From the NCBI GenBank assembly GCA_950097015.1, contig CATNEN010000029.1, positions 5,413,501-5,477,500 of the forward strand: DNA of 64,000 nt. The letters run 5' to 3'. The translations under genes and the position numbers were made by a program. Source of the stretch: Macrostomum hystrix. Taxonomy: Eukaryota; Platyhelminthes; Macrostomidae. Shown piece after piece: positions 35,600 to 46,435 of this stretch; position 1 is the stretch's first letter; each line of letters opens with the position of its first letter. The notes beneath the pieces were generated by a model. The model was not told where the DNA came from and did not search any database. It was given only the letters and a program-made list of their open reading frames with translations.

Positions 35600-37173
35600 A
35601 GAAAACTTCCGCAGCCCCGCCAACCGCACAGCCAACCGTTGCAGATTCTCCGCACGTTGATGACTAGTCACTGGGCGGATCAAACTTCGGCGCAGGTGAT
35701 TGGCTGCCTCAGCTGAAACTAGAATATTGTCGAAGCTAACTTATTTGGATATTTTTTAGCATGCGGAGATCTGTTTTTCTTGAATAAATTTAAATAAAAA
35801 TTGTAAATAAATTGCCAATTATGGTTTCGCTGTCTGGCGCGGTCGTAGATGAAAATGCTGCAATTCAATTATAGATGTAAAATGTGAACTACGTACGTCG
35901 AAAAAACTCATTAAGGGAATTTCCCGTAACCTCGTTGCCTCTCGAAAAATATAAACGCTTAGCTCTCAGATGAATTAAAAACTTAAAATCGCACGTAGTA
36001 AATACCAACATATGATGGATATGACACTTGTTCAATGCCACCACAAACAAAAAGCAATGATCTCATTTGGGAGAACCAAGAACCACTAGGAAAACTTATC
36101 ATCCTTGGCGAGAACATTTTTTAGATTATAAAAAGAGCCACTCTGTAAGTGGTTTATAATTGTAATCAAGAATGAAATGATTACACTATAGAATGAATAT
36201 AATGAAAGTATTTAAGTAGGCCCTAGTCACTTTTACGATTATTAGTTCGTATTTGACAGCAATTTTTTATTTAGCGACTGATGTCATAACTTCATCATAG
36301 TTTTATTATTTTAAAAGTATATCTAATTCTTTACTTCATATTTGGGTTATTTTATTTGCGTAATAGACTCAATCACATTTTTAATTTAACTAGGCCCCTA
36401 TTGAAATTTGAAGTTGCTGTTCTGCGACGATTTTCCAAGATATATGAGTCCTACATATTCAATTTTAAGTATCATTACCAATAAGCGCATGAGACATACA
36501 GATGGATATAATAGACATGTTTGGATTAACTAATATATAATATATGTAACTAACTATATAACTAACTAATATATAACTAACTAGTATATGTACATTTTTC
36601 TAATCATTTGTCAGCCTGATAGTTTAATAAATTGAAACAATTTCCTTTATTCAGAATTAATGCAAACACTGTAGTATTTAAGTATACTAATTGTGTACTA
36701 TTTATATTTCCTTATTCTTATTTAAATTACAGGAAAGAAAAAACCTTCTGCATTGGTTTCCAAACTTCAAAATAAACAAAAGTGATGATATTCCTTTATG
36801 TGTGTGTACTTTTTATAACCATGTACAATACCCAAACAGTCAATCCACTATTCCACTTAGCCACATTAGTATTTTATTAACTGAAAAAATAATGTACATA
36901 TAGTCCTTAGGCGGCATTAGGCCTGTTGTGTAATAGTAAATTATATTCAATAAATTTTAGAGTATCACCAAGCTTCAATTGTTTCTTTGATTCTTGGAAT
37001 GTGAAAAATAAACAAACCAGTTTTACACTGTTAGTTTAGCTAAGTATTTTGCTTTACAATTTAGTTAGCTTTCTGAAAATTAATTATATCTGTTTTCTTT
37101 GATTAGCTTTAAAGCTAGCTAGGCTTGACAGGAGCTAAGATGTGTAGGACATTATGTAGTGTATATATATATA
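35600..37173. other. AT-rich spacer left of the Helitron
   Basis: Apart from the neuropeptide promoter region near 35600-35720, no gene or RNA was recognised. The sequence is AT-rich with short internal duplications such as repeated actaactaatatat near 36530-36590. Confidence 0.4.
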
Positions 37174-39533
37174 CTAGCTTTTTTTGCCCGTTGTTTTTGG
37201 GGCAGAAATTTAAAGCAAAGCAGTAAGCAATTCACGTCTCTGTATTAACTTTATAGTGAAGGTCACCATTTATTTATTTACTGCATTAATGAAAAGTGAA
37301 GAGTTTGTTTAAGGGCGTTTTAAGTAAAAAATAAGTGAAAAGTTTGTCCAAACAGCCCCCTCTTGATTACTTCTTTAGAAACATGTCTCTTAGCCACTCC
37401 TCTATACAGTCAGTGGCAGATCCAGGAATTTTGTTTTGGGGCGGTCTGTCAGGGGAGCGTTATGAGAATCACAGAGGGGGTGCCAGCGGCCGAAAAAGGG
37501 CGCCAGGAGCCAAGAAAGGGCGCCAGCGGCTGAAAAACGGGAGCCAGCGGCTGAAAAAGGGGCGCCAGCGGCCGAAAAAGGGCGCCAGGAGCCAAGAAAG
37601 GGCGCCAGCGGCTGAAAAACGGGAGCCAGCGGCTGAAAAAGGGGCGCCAGCGGCCGAAAAGGGGCGCCAGTGCTGCGACTGGCGCCCCTGGTGGGGGCAT
37701 CTTATTCCCATGATTAAAATTTAGGGGGGCGACTGCCCCCCGCCCCCCCCTAAATCTGCCTCTGTATACAGTATGCATGTACACGCGTATACATAAGGAA
37801 AATAGCCATGGCATAACAATAACAATGTCAAAGAAACAAAATTAAACTGTTTCAGAGTTCAGAGTTAGACAGGTCAAGGTCAATTCGTGACTACTTTTCT
37901 ATTAATTGCTTGCGAGTCACCTCAAGGCCTGGGGATACACCACATTCTTCGTTCTTCCCCTTGGTGCGAAAATGAATAGGCCAGCTGGAGTTCCAACACG
38001 GGAGCAGGCGACATAAAGCTGCCCATGCGAGAAGCAAGGAGTCTCCAGGTTGATGCCAGCCATGCACCTTCAGCGACTGTCCCTGAGCCTTGTTAATAGT
38101 CATCGCAAAGCACACTCTCACAGGGAACTGCAGTCGCTTGAACTGAAATGGCAGGTCCGTGGGGATAATTGGAATCCGGGAACAAACACAGACTCTCCTC
38201 TGCCAGATCCAGTCATTATCGTGGCCTCAATCACGTGTGGGAAGAGCCGCCTGACTATCAGTCTGGTGCCGTTACACAGCCTTGGCGCATTCAGGTTGTG
38301 GAGGAGCATAATTGGTGCCCCAACTTTCAGCTGCAAGTTGTGCGATGGAGTTCCAGGAGGATCTAGAGAGTTCAGAAACTCAACAGGATACTCCACAGCG
38401 GTGTCATCAGTCAACGTTGTATCAATTGACTTGTAGGTGAAAACTGCACCTGGCAACTCCTGAAGCAGTTGGTAGTTAATTTCGTTGGCGGCATCATTTC
38501 TAGGACACAGAATAGCCCTCTCTGACAGCCAGTCAACGTCAGCATATCGAACCATCAGGTTCGGGTAAACTTTTGCCTTGAGCTCCTGCACTGACTGCAC
38601 AATGGTTCCGATTGTAGCGATCGATGACTGCCCATCCTCGGTGCTAATCTCCAGCAGATCATTGCCGATTCGCAATAGATTGGCAGAGAACTCATGAGCT
38701 GTTTCGTCTCCTTGAATTGTAGCTCTCATGTTTGTTCGTACAGGTGCAACTTCACAACCGATGGCCACAGGTGAGATGATTTTAGGCAAGCATTAATCTC
38801 ATCAGCAGGAGTGCCACGAGGAATCACAGGCAGCGTCTGTCTAAAGTCTCCAGACAGCAGCAGAGTGACACCACCCATCAGTTGATCGCCAGCCTCTCTC
38901 TTTCTTCTATCCCAGGCTGGCTGGAGAGAAATATCGACCGGAGAGCCCTGCGCACTGGGACGCCACCGCACTCACCGCACTCAGTCTCAGTGCTGCTTGG
39001 GGGTCAGTAGACAGTCTAGGGGTTTGGTCTGTGTACATTCACGGCTTGAAATACAATGTACAGTCTGGGGCTTCGGCGCCCGGGGAAGGGAGGGGGTGGC
39101 TGTAATAAAATTTGGCCCGCAGAGTGGCGGAGGGGAGTTGGGGTGGCTGTCCTCGGAAAACAAAAAGTGACTCACTTTGAGATGATGCAGCTTTGCTCTG
39201 GATTGAGTAGAGATGTTCAAAATTGACAGCATTGTTGGAAAACATGTAAAGTGTAAGTGGATCAAATTTGGAGAAAATCTGACAAAGTGGGGCGACGATA
39301 TGTCGAATTGAGTGATTTTTTGACGATTTTTGAGCAGTTTTTTGCACTTTTGAGCAGGAAGGAAATGATTTTTCGGGAATTTGAGTAGCCTATTGCACTC
39401 AGCGTAGGTGGTTTTAGGTATGTGCAAAGTTTGGTGTGATTTGGTTGAGCGGTTTCGGCGTCTATAAAGACAAAAGGTTGCACACACACACACACACACA
39501 GACAGACAGAGTTTTCACTTTTATATATATAGA
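37174..39533 (-). mobile_element. Helitron with intact termini and decayed helicase
   Basis: Read on the minus strand, the element starts with TCTATATATATAAAAG (from 39533) after a flanking A and ends CTAG (37177-37174) before a flanking T, the A/T insertion site of Helitrons. A 3' hairpin, tgccc with loop and gggca, lies a few bases before the CTAG. Inside, frames at 38971-37891 encode Pif1-like helicase segments typical of Helitron RepHel proteins: LLLSGDFRQTLPVIPRGTPA, LCPRNDAANEIN, GAPIMLLHNLN, LPFQFKRLQFPV, FAMTINKAQGQSL and, in another frame, FSHGQLYVACSRVGTPAG and TKNVVYPQAL. At least three frameshifts separate these parts, and the N-terminal Rep nuclease and helicase motif I are absent, so the copy is non-autonomous. 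A 354-bp hAT-type MITE is nested near its 3' end. Confidence 0.88.
37411..37764. mobile_element. Non-autonomous hAT-type MITE nested in the Helitron
   Basis: A 354-bp element flanked by a perfect 8-bp target duplication tatacagt (37403-37410 and 37765-37772). Terminal inverted repeats are CAGTGGCAGATCCAGG and, from the right end, CAGAGGCAGATTTAGG (13 of 16 match). CAG-starting ends with 8-bp duplications are typical of hAT transposons. It has no transposase. The middle is a minisatellite of about 21-bp units (core gcgccagcggc, gaaaaa), 37485-37680. Confidence 0.88.
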
Positions 39534-39998
39534 TGCTTAAATTTGGTAAATTGCCTAATAACAAACAAAATTATAAATACAAGCCTGGCTATAATATAAT
39601 CATAAGATATTAGAATAATGCAAACATTAAAATATATATAGCTAGTTGACTTGCTAGCTGGATAAATTGAAGGAAGTATTGCTTAAGGACACTTTGTTTG
39701 TTCTTTTTGGCTTTGAAAATTCAGATTGGAATTCCTGACCTTTGTTATGTGTTTAAATATCTATAGTCCCTCATTGCTACTACTTAAGTGCTACAATGAC
39801 AAAAATTATATAGCTAATAAATAGTTATTACCTAATTTTAAAGCAAAGCTGTAATACTTATAAGTGTTGTTTAATGGCCTTTATCCACCATATTGCAATG
39901 TATCCTTTCTAAGAAGCACATAGCCAATCAGATTGCTAAATTATGGAAAACAAAAAAATTATTTTTGACTACCTTATAGCACTTGGAATTCTGTGCAG
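39534..39998. other. AT-rich flank upstream of the Mondo gene
   Basis: No feature recognised except the splice acceptor AG at 39997-39998 (cttggaattctgtgcag), which opens the first coding exon of the Mondo gene. Confidence 0.4.
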
Positions 39999-40008
39999 AC
40001 GCGTCGCC

Positions 40009-43000
40009 ATGGTAACTGACAAGCAGCGCCGGCCATCCTGTGGCTCTGGCCAGACAGCGGCCGCAGCGACTACTGCAGCCAGCGAGTCCGCTCAGATTCA
40101 CTCTGGCCACTTCATGAAGAGCAACCTGGAGGACCCGGACACAGATTCGGACTCGCTGTCTGATTTCCCTGTCGACTTCTCTAATGCCAATCGATCCTCT
40201 TCTGGGCCTGCCAATGCAGCTGTCGGCCTCCCAGCTCTGCGCAGCGCCGATCCGGCCGGCTTCCCTGCCGCATCTTCCTTTCCCGCCGCCGCTGCCGCAG
40301 TTTCCGTTTCATCAACTGGCGTCAATCCGAACGCTCTGTCTGTAGACGGAGCTGTTGCCGGTGGCTCTTCAGTCAGCATCGACCAGTCGCTAACGAAGCT
40401 GCTATGCTATTTGAAGCTGACCTTCTCGGGCAAGATCACCAATCCAAAGTGGAACGACTTTCGTGGCATGCGATTCACTATCAAAGACAAAATCAGGCTG
40501 AACAACATTATCTGGCGGGAGTATCATTTGCAGTTTGTTAAACAACAACGGCCACGGATTGTGCAGTTCGCCAATCCCCTCGCTGAAGATGTGAGCCGTT
40601 TTTTCCTCCTTACTCACCACTTATCACCCTCCTTAGTCCCCACTTCTCACCCTCCTTACTTCTCATTTTTCACCCTCCTTACTCCCCACTTCTCACCCTC
40701 CCCACTACACTAATCCACAAAGCAGGCGCACACTCGACCCGAATCCGTCATCATGGAAGGCAAGTACTGGAAGCGCCGCCTCAACACTGTCTGCGATGAG
40801 TACAGCGGCTGGCGCGCCTTCTTCCTGCAGAACAGGCACCGGCTAAGGCCGGACCGCCGGCCAGAACCGATGGACATCATCTACGACAACGACTGGCTGG
40901 CGCAGAACACCGCACTGGACATCAAGCGCCGTGGTGTCGGTACATCCGGGCACGACTGGCCGCTGAGTCCCCGGGAATCGCATCCGCAGCGGGCGCCAAG
41001 CGTCAACCTCCTGGACGACCTGCTGGCCGATTTCCAATTCGATCCCCATCTGGACAACCTGCTGAACCAATGCGACAGCTTCGGATTCGGCGGCGACCTC
41101 GGCCTCGCCTCCTCCGGCTGCGTCAACGGCGTTGGCATTGTTGACAGTGTCGCCGGTTCCTACGGCAATTCCGGTGGCGGTGGCTGCATCGGCGGAAGTC
41201 CTGGCGGCGTCAGCAGCGGCGGCTTTAACTCGGACTTCATCCAGCCGGGCCTGCAACAATTGCAGCCGAGCATTGACGATTTCTTTGGCGGCGACCTTCT
41301 GGCTCTGTTGTCCTCGTCGGCTGCAGCGGCGGCTGCGGCAGCGTCTTCGGTGGCAACGTCAATCTCTGCTCCGCCGCCGCCGCCACCACCGCCACTGCTG
41401 CCACCCCCGACACCGCAGCAGCTGCTGTTGCCGTTGCAGCCTCTTCAAACTGGGGTCAGCCTGAGCCCAAATGACTATCAGCGCATTGTGCTCACCCTGC
41501 AGGGCCTGCTGGCCCGCACCACCCAGCCGCCCGCTGTTGTCGCCTCGCTGTTGGATTTTCTTAGAGGCATCGGCATACACGTGGCACTGCCTGCTCATCA
41601 GCAGCAACCACTTCCACCGCCGCCTCCACCGTCACCGCCGCCGCCGCCTCCTCCACCGCCGCCGCCCGCGCCTCCGTCAATTTCGCAAACTCTGTACCGC
41701 ATTCTGCGCACTCCCCTGACGACGTCGCCAACACTGGATCCGCCGAGTTTGCATCCGCATCCGGCAGTTCAGCAGCAGCCGCAGAAGCTGCTCAGGCGTG
41801 AGCAGTCACAGTCCCAGATACAGCATCTTTTACCGGCTGGTTTGGCCAAGTCTGAGATGGATTGCTCTTCCCTGTCCAGTGACGGCTTCCGGATTGAATT
41901 GGTCAGTGCGATGTTGATCGGAAATATTTCATTATAGATCTCAAATTTGGGCATATACTAATTAACATTATTATCCATTACCCGCTTCACAGCCATCAAC
42001 TAATCGTCACCGCGAGACCTACTTGCTTCAAAAACAGGCCGCAGCTGTCACAGCCAACTCTGAACAGGTTCGCCACTGTCATGTGACAGGGAGATTGGGG
42101 TAGAAGGCAGGGCTGACAGGAAGATTGGGGTAGAAGGCAGGGGTGGCAGGAAGATTAGGGTAGAAGGCAGGGGTGACAGGGGGATTGGGACAGAAGGCAG
42201 GGGTGACAGGGGGATTGGGGCAGAAAGCAGGGGTGACAGGGAGATTGGGGCAGAAAGCAGGGGTGACGGGGGGATTGGGGCAGAAAGCAGGGGTGACAGG
42301 GAGATTGGGGCAGTAAGCAGGGGTGACAGGGGGATTGGGGCAGAAGGCAGGGGTGACAGGGGGATTGGGGCAGAAGGCAGGGGTGACAGGGGATTGTGGC
42401 ATAGTTGCTGATTCAACCGGTCCTCCTGGCTCCCGCAGGCTCGACGCGGCAACATCAACTCTGCGTTTGATACGCTGCAGGCGATGCTACCCGGCGGTGG
42501 CGGCTGTCAGCGCCTGTCGAAGGCTGCCGTGCTGCACAAGACGGCCGACCGGCTGCGCCGCCTGCGCGCCGAGCGGAACGACTGGCGCCTCGAGGCTAAC
42601 CGGCTGCGCGCCGAGGCCAGCCGGCTGCGTACTGAGATCAGCGCCGCGTGCGAGCAGCTGCCTGCGTCGTCGATGGCGTCAGCAGCCGCAGCTTCAGCAG
42701 CGCCAGAGGCTCAGCGGCTGGTCGATGGTCGGCGCTGGTTCGAGGAGACCTACGCTCGGGAGGGAGTCCTGCGCAACTGGAAGTTTTACCTTGTGAGTCT
42801 GTTGTGAGCTGGGAACCGACTGTGAGACACGTGGGTTAGGATCTGGAATCATGATGAGATCAAGGCTTAGAATCCCGGTAGTCATTGACTGTGTCCACCC
42901 CCGCCTTGCCGCCTGCAGTTCAGCCTGATGATGTCCGACTCATTCGACGCCTTCAACAGCAACGTATCGACTAGCACGCCTGAGAACTTGGCTAGGACTG

Positions 43001-43728
43001 TGCTGAGCTGGACTGACCAGCACTGCAGCCTGTCCAAGCTGCGACCCGGTGAGTCACCAAACTTAGCTAACCCAGTCACAATGTCACCAAACCTAGCTAG
43101 CCCAGTCACAATGTCACCAAACCTAGCTAGCCCAGTCACAATGTCACCAAACCTAGCTAGCCCAGTCACAATGTCACCAAACCTAGCTAGCCCAGTCACA
43201 ATGTCACCAAACCTAGCTAGCCCAGTCACAATGTCACCAAACCTAGCTAGCCCAGTCACAATGTCACCAAACCTAGCTAGCCCAGTCACAATGTCACCAA
43301 ACTTAGCTAGCCCAGTCACAATGTCACCAAACCTAGCTAGCCCAGTCACAATGTCACCAAACCTAGCTAGCCCAGTCACAATGTCACCAAACTTAGCTAG
43401 CCCAGTCACAATGTCACCAAACCTAGCTAGCCCAGTCACAATGTCACCAAACCTATCTAGCCCAGTCACAATGTCACCAAATCTAGCTAGCCCAGTGACC
43501 AGTCACAATGCCCCTGAACCTGCAGCCGCGCACCGAGCCCTGACGCAGCTGTGTGTGAGCACTTGCATCCTGTCGGAGCCGGCGCAGGCCACTGTGCAGG
43601 TGATCGCCGGGGTTCACAGCGGCTGGCTGCCGATTTCTCTGACCGCCGCGTCGGCTGCTGAATCATCGGTGCCAGCTGCCGCGTCGGACGATCTAGATGA
43701 CGAGGAGAGCGACCTGATAGACGAATGA
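40009..43728 (+). CDS. MLXIP: Mondo/ChREBP-type bHLH-leucine zipper transcription factor
   Basis: Six coding exons, 40009-40590, 40726-41901, 41993-42067, 42439-42792, 42919-43048 and 43526-43728, give about 839 residues (human MondoA 919, ChREBP 852). The Mondo conserved region I signature IHSGHFM is at 30-36. The glucose-sensing module follows at about 120-260 ([46 protein letters not shown]). A Gly/Ala-rich then polyproline-rich middle covers exon 2. The basic helix-loop-helix zipper is at about 603-680 ([33 protein letters not shown]), then the C-terminal dimerisation/cytoplasmic-localisation domain ([28 protein letters not shown]). The family pairs with Mlx, binds carbohydrate response elements and induces glycolytic and lipogenic genes in response to hexose phosphates. 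The basic region is split by an intron and lacks the usual His. Acceptor at 39998 leaves a 10-base leader. Confidence 0.93.
40604..40703. repeat. Short pyrimidine-rich tandem repeat in Mondo intron 1
   Basis: Four imperfect units with core ctcaccctccttactcc fill most of this 135-base intron and also act as its polypyrimidine tract. Confidence 0.8.
42078..42392. repeat. 30-bp G-rich minisatellite in Mondo intron 3
   Basis: About ten units with core gacagggggattggggcaga. Clustered G-runs of four to five on the transcript strand could form G-quadruplexes. It begins ten bases after the donor of the exon that carries half of the DNA-binding basic region. Confidence 0.93.
43053..43499. repeat. 30-bp minisatellite in Mondo intron 5
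   Basis: About fifteen nearly identical units with core accaaacctagctagcccag. The array starts four bases after the donor (G/GTGAGTCACC). The intron (43049-43525, 477 bases) is a multiple of three and stays open in the host frame, reading ten-residue repeats [10 protein letters not shown]. Confidence 0.95.
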
Positions 43729-44542
43729 ACGGCTTTTGATCATTATTATTGAGCTAATTTTCCGACGACAAATCATATGTAATGTCAGTTATTGATTTAT
43801 TATCTTCTTAAATGTTATTTACTATGGATTTCGCATGATCGCCAGTTTTTATTATACAAATATTTTATTAATGCTGTTTTTCTGCACTGCTTCTAGAATT
43901 GTAGCTTTTGATTGTCGCTATCGCAGGTTTTTATCTATCATTTCATTGATTAGAGATTTCACGAAATTATTGTATTTTATAGTCAGAGGACGTAAGAAAT
44001 TTAGCTTTGTCAGCCGAGCCGTTGGCTTAATCTGTGATGCTAATTGTTTGCCGTGTTTGTTTGTTTGTTTTACGTCTATTGCGACACAACTATAACTGCT
44101 TTACTAATTACAGCTTTACTGCTTGTAATGTGCCGGTTCTCTTTTTCTTTGGTTTAGGTTAGCTGTTTTTTTTTAAATAGAGCATGCTTTGGTGCTTACT
44201 TGTTAGTAGTAAGGCTGGATTGTGAAAACTGACTGTTTGAGCTGTTTTTAAGCCCCACTTGCCCCAGTGGGTAATGCTAGATGGCGCGCGTCTTATTGAA
44301 CTTATAGGAGTGGACATTCGAAATCTAATAACTGTAATTATAACAACCTTGCAAGCTATGATGGCTGTGTAAAATATTGTCCAAATATATATATATATGA
44401 AGCACTGAAAAGCATTGTTCCTGCCTATTTTGCCAAGGTACAGCTTGTACATAATGTTAAATACAGCTGCAGTGCTTTGTACAAATTACTACTAAAAACT
44501 ACTAAGCATTTATTTTATTATTTACCGATTTAAGTATCATTC
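43729..44542. other. Intergenic and 3' flank of the Mondo gene
   Basis: AT-rich sequence; frame 43835-44095 has no motif. A dinucleotide tract (atatat) lies near 44385. No clear polyadenylation hexamer was seen right after the stop. Confidence 0.4.
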
Positions 44543-44553
44543 CAAATAGATAG

Positions 44554-45021
44554 GGGGCGGCTAGCGTCGCTGCCTCGCACTCCAATGGACGCCAGTTCGA
44601 TTCTCCCTTCAAGTCACGATTAATTTCGGGACTTGTTGGAGGGTTTAGACAGTAGCGACGTGTGAGTTGTGTGCGTTGGCGCTGGGGCGTGAGGCCTTCG
44701 GGGGTGGCTGGGGGGCGGGTGTACACCGCCGCGCGCTTTCTGGATTTCCGTCAGCACGATTGGATAAGTGTACACCCGCCCCCTGAGGACTGATTTCTTA
44801 TCAGCCTTCCGCCTCCGGCTTGGTCTGCTCTGTGCGTGTGGGGCTGGGGTGGGGGGCACTGCTGCCTATTCTGGGTGCCTCCTGCCCTCCCCGGCTGGTC
44901 TGTGCTGCTGTGTGTGGTGCCTGCTCAGGGGAGGCGGCGCGATGGGCGCTAAGCGCCTAGTTCGCCGGTCTGGGGGCGTGCCGCTCCGTCGCTTGTGCGA
45001 CAAGTGCCCCGGGCCCCCCTG
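44554..45021. mobile_element. 468-bp GC-rich SINE-like insertion with 11-bp target duplication
   Basis: A GC-rich block in AT-rich surroundings is flanked by caaatagatag (44543-44553 and 45022-45032). The left end carries an rRNA/tRNA-like pol III pattern: ggctagcgtcgctg as a weak A box and cagttcgattctcc as a B box about 40 bases later. Internally there is a perfect 16-bp inverted repeat GGGGGCGGGTGTACAC (44711-44726) with its complement at 44768-44783, 41 bases apart. It ends in cccgggcccccctg with no A-tail, so a SINE or another small element is possible. No coding capacity is recognised. Confidence 0.75.
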
Positions 45022-45032
45022 CAAATAGATAG

Positions 45033-46435
45033 AGAAAATAGATCATTCCAGATACTCATTCAGATTTTAACCCAGATGTCATCTAAGATCGTGGCAATAT
45101 TAAGATCGTGGCAATATTAAGGCTAGTTTAGACTCACAGGTGACTTAAAGGCTTACAACACGACGATAATATAAGAGTATGCGGTTTTATTTTTTAGAGC
45201 GAAATTATGCTAAATAAGTATCGCTATGCAATTAAATAATAAATGAAGCACTAAAACACTATTAAATTGGTATTTAATTGGGAGCCTCAGATAGGCGCCA
45301 GTTTTGGGTATGGGAGAGATCGTCAAGGTAGATTTTGGACAAACCACGCAAAATTCAGCTAAAAAACAGGGCACGAAAACTTGAGTAGCCTTACAAAATT
45401 TTTTTAAACAATAGTTGTTCATTTTTGCCAAATAAATATAGCGCTATCACAATGCAAAAAAGCAAGCGCACAATGATCGAACAAGCTACTATGAGTAGTT
45501 AGAAGTCAGCTATGGCGAAGTTTAAAAAAAATAAAAACTTTGTTTTCATTTAAGCATTATAGTGAGGGACGATTAAAGAGCGGCATATTTGTGTTGTGTC
45601 CATTTTTTATAAACTATAACTAGTCTTAAAAACTATATAATTGAACTAAACTTATATTATAAATTTTGCACACAAAAAACTTACCGACTACTCACGGGCA
45701 GGTGCGGAAAAGTAGCGTAAAATAGAAAGTATAATATAAAACGTCTTTTTCAGGAAGCATTTTGGGAAGCTAAAAGAATGATTTAAAAAAGGAAACAGCC
45801 CAGTTTACCGGGAAAGAAACAGCAAAAAATGGCATAGAGATTGTGCTTAATAAAAATTGTCTGGATGTACTTCTGCAGTTGTACTTTTAGCTAGCGCTAA
45901 ATTTCAAAATTAAGCGAGCATCCAGGCCGTAAATAGAAGAGATATTAAACAGCGAATCAGTGCATCAGATAATCAGCCCGCTAGATGGGTTCTTGGAATA
46001 TAAATACGCAGCATATATCATGAGTATGAATAAGTTTATAATTGGACTCGGAAATTGTGGGACAGGATGACTGATTTTGCATAATTAAAATAAGACTACT
46101 ATGATTGGTGAAATAAATCACTACAGATAATGCAATATACGTTAAAAGTACAGGCCTATGAGTCCGCCAGTATTTAGCAATTAATTTACTAAACCAGTTT
46201 GTTATCGAATAGTAAATGATAATAACTGAATCACAAAACCAGTTTTGCGGTAATATATGGAAATATAGCGCATCGCGAAATACGGAGGTGCTAGGCGTGA
46301 ATTATAAAAAACTGTGTTTAAAAAACTAAATGGACGAGTCGGCTTGGCATCCACTCGCCAACCTGCAAGCTAATCTCACAAAAACGCTTCGCATAGTATC
46401 CATTGTAAACTGAACAGTTGCTAAGGGGATGGCGC
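45033..46435. other. AT-rich intergenic region between convergent genes
   Basis: Contains a 17-base tandem duplication (agatcgtggcaatatta, 45088-45121) just right of the inserted element. Otherwise no gene or RNA was recognised; the last part should include the MAP1 3' UTR on the minus strand. Confidence 0.4.

Noticed and set aside
45210-45431. 73-codon minus-strand frame
   Set aside because: AT-rich, no motif, no splice context, and located in an intergenic spacer.
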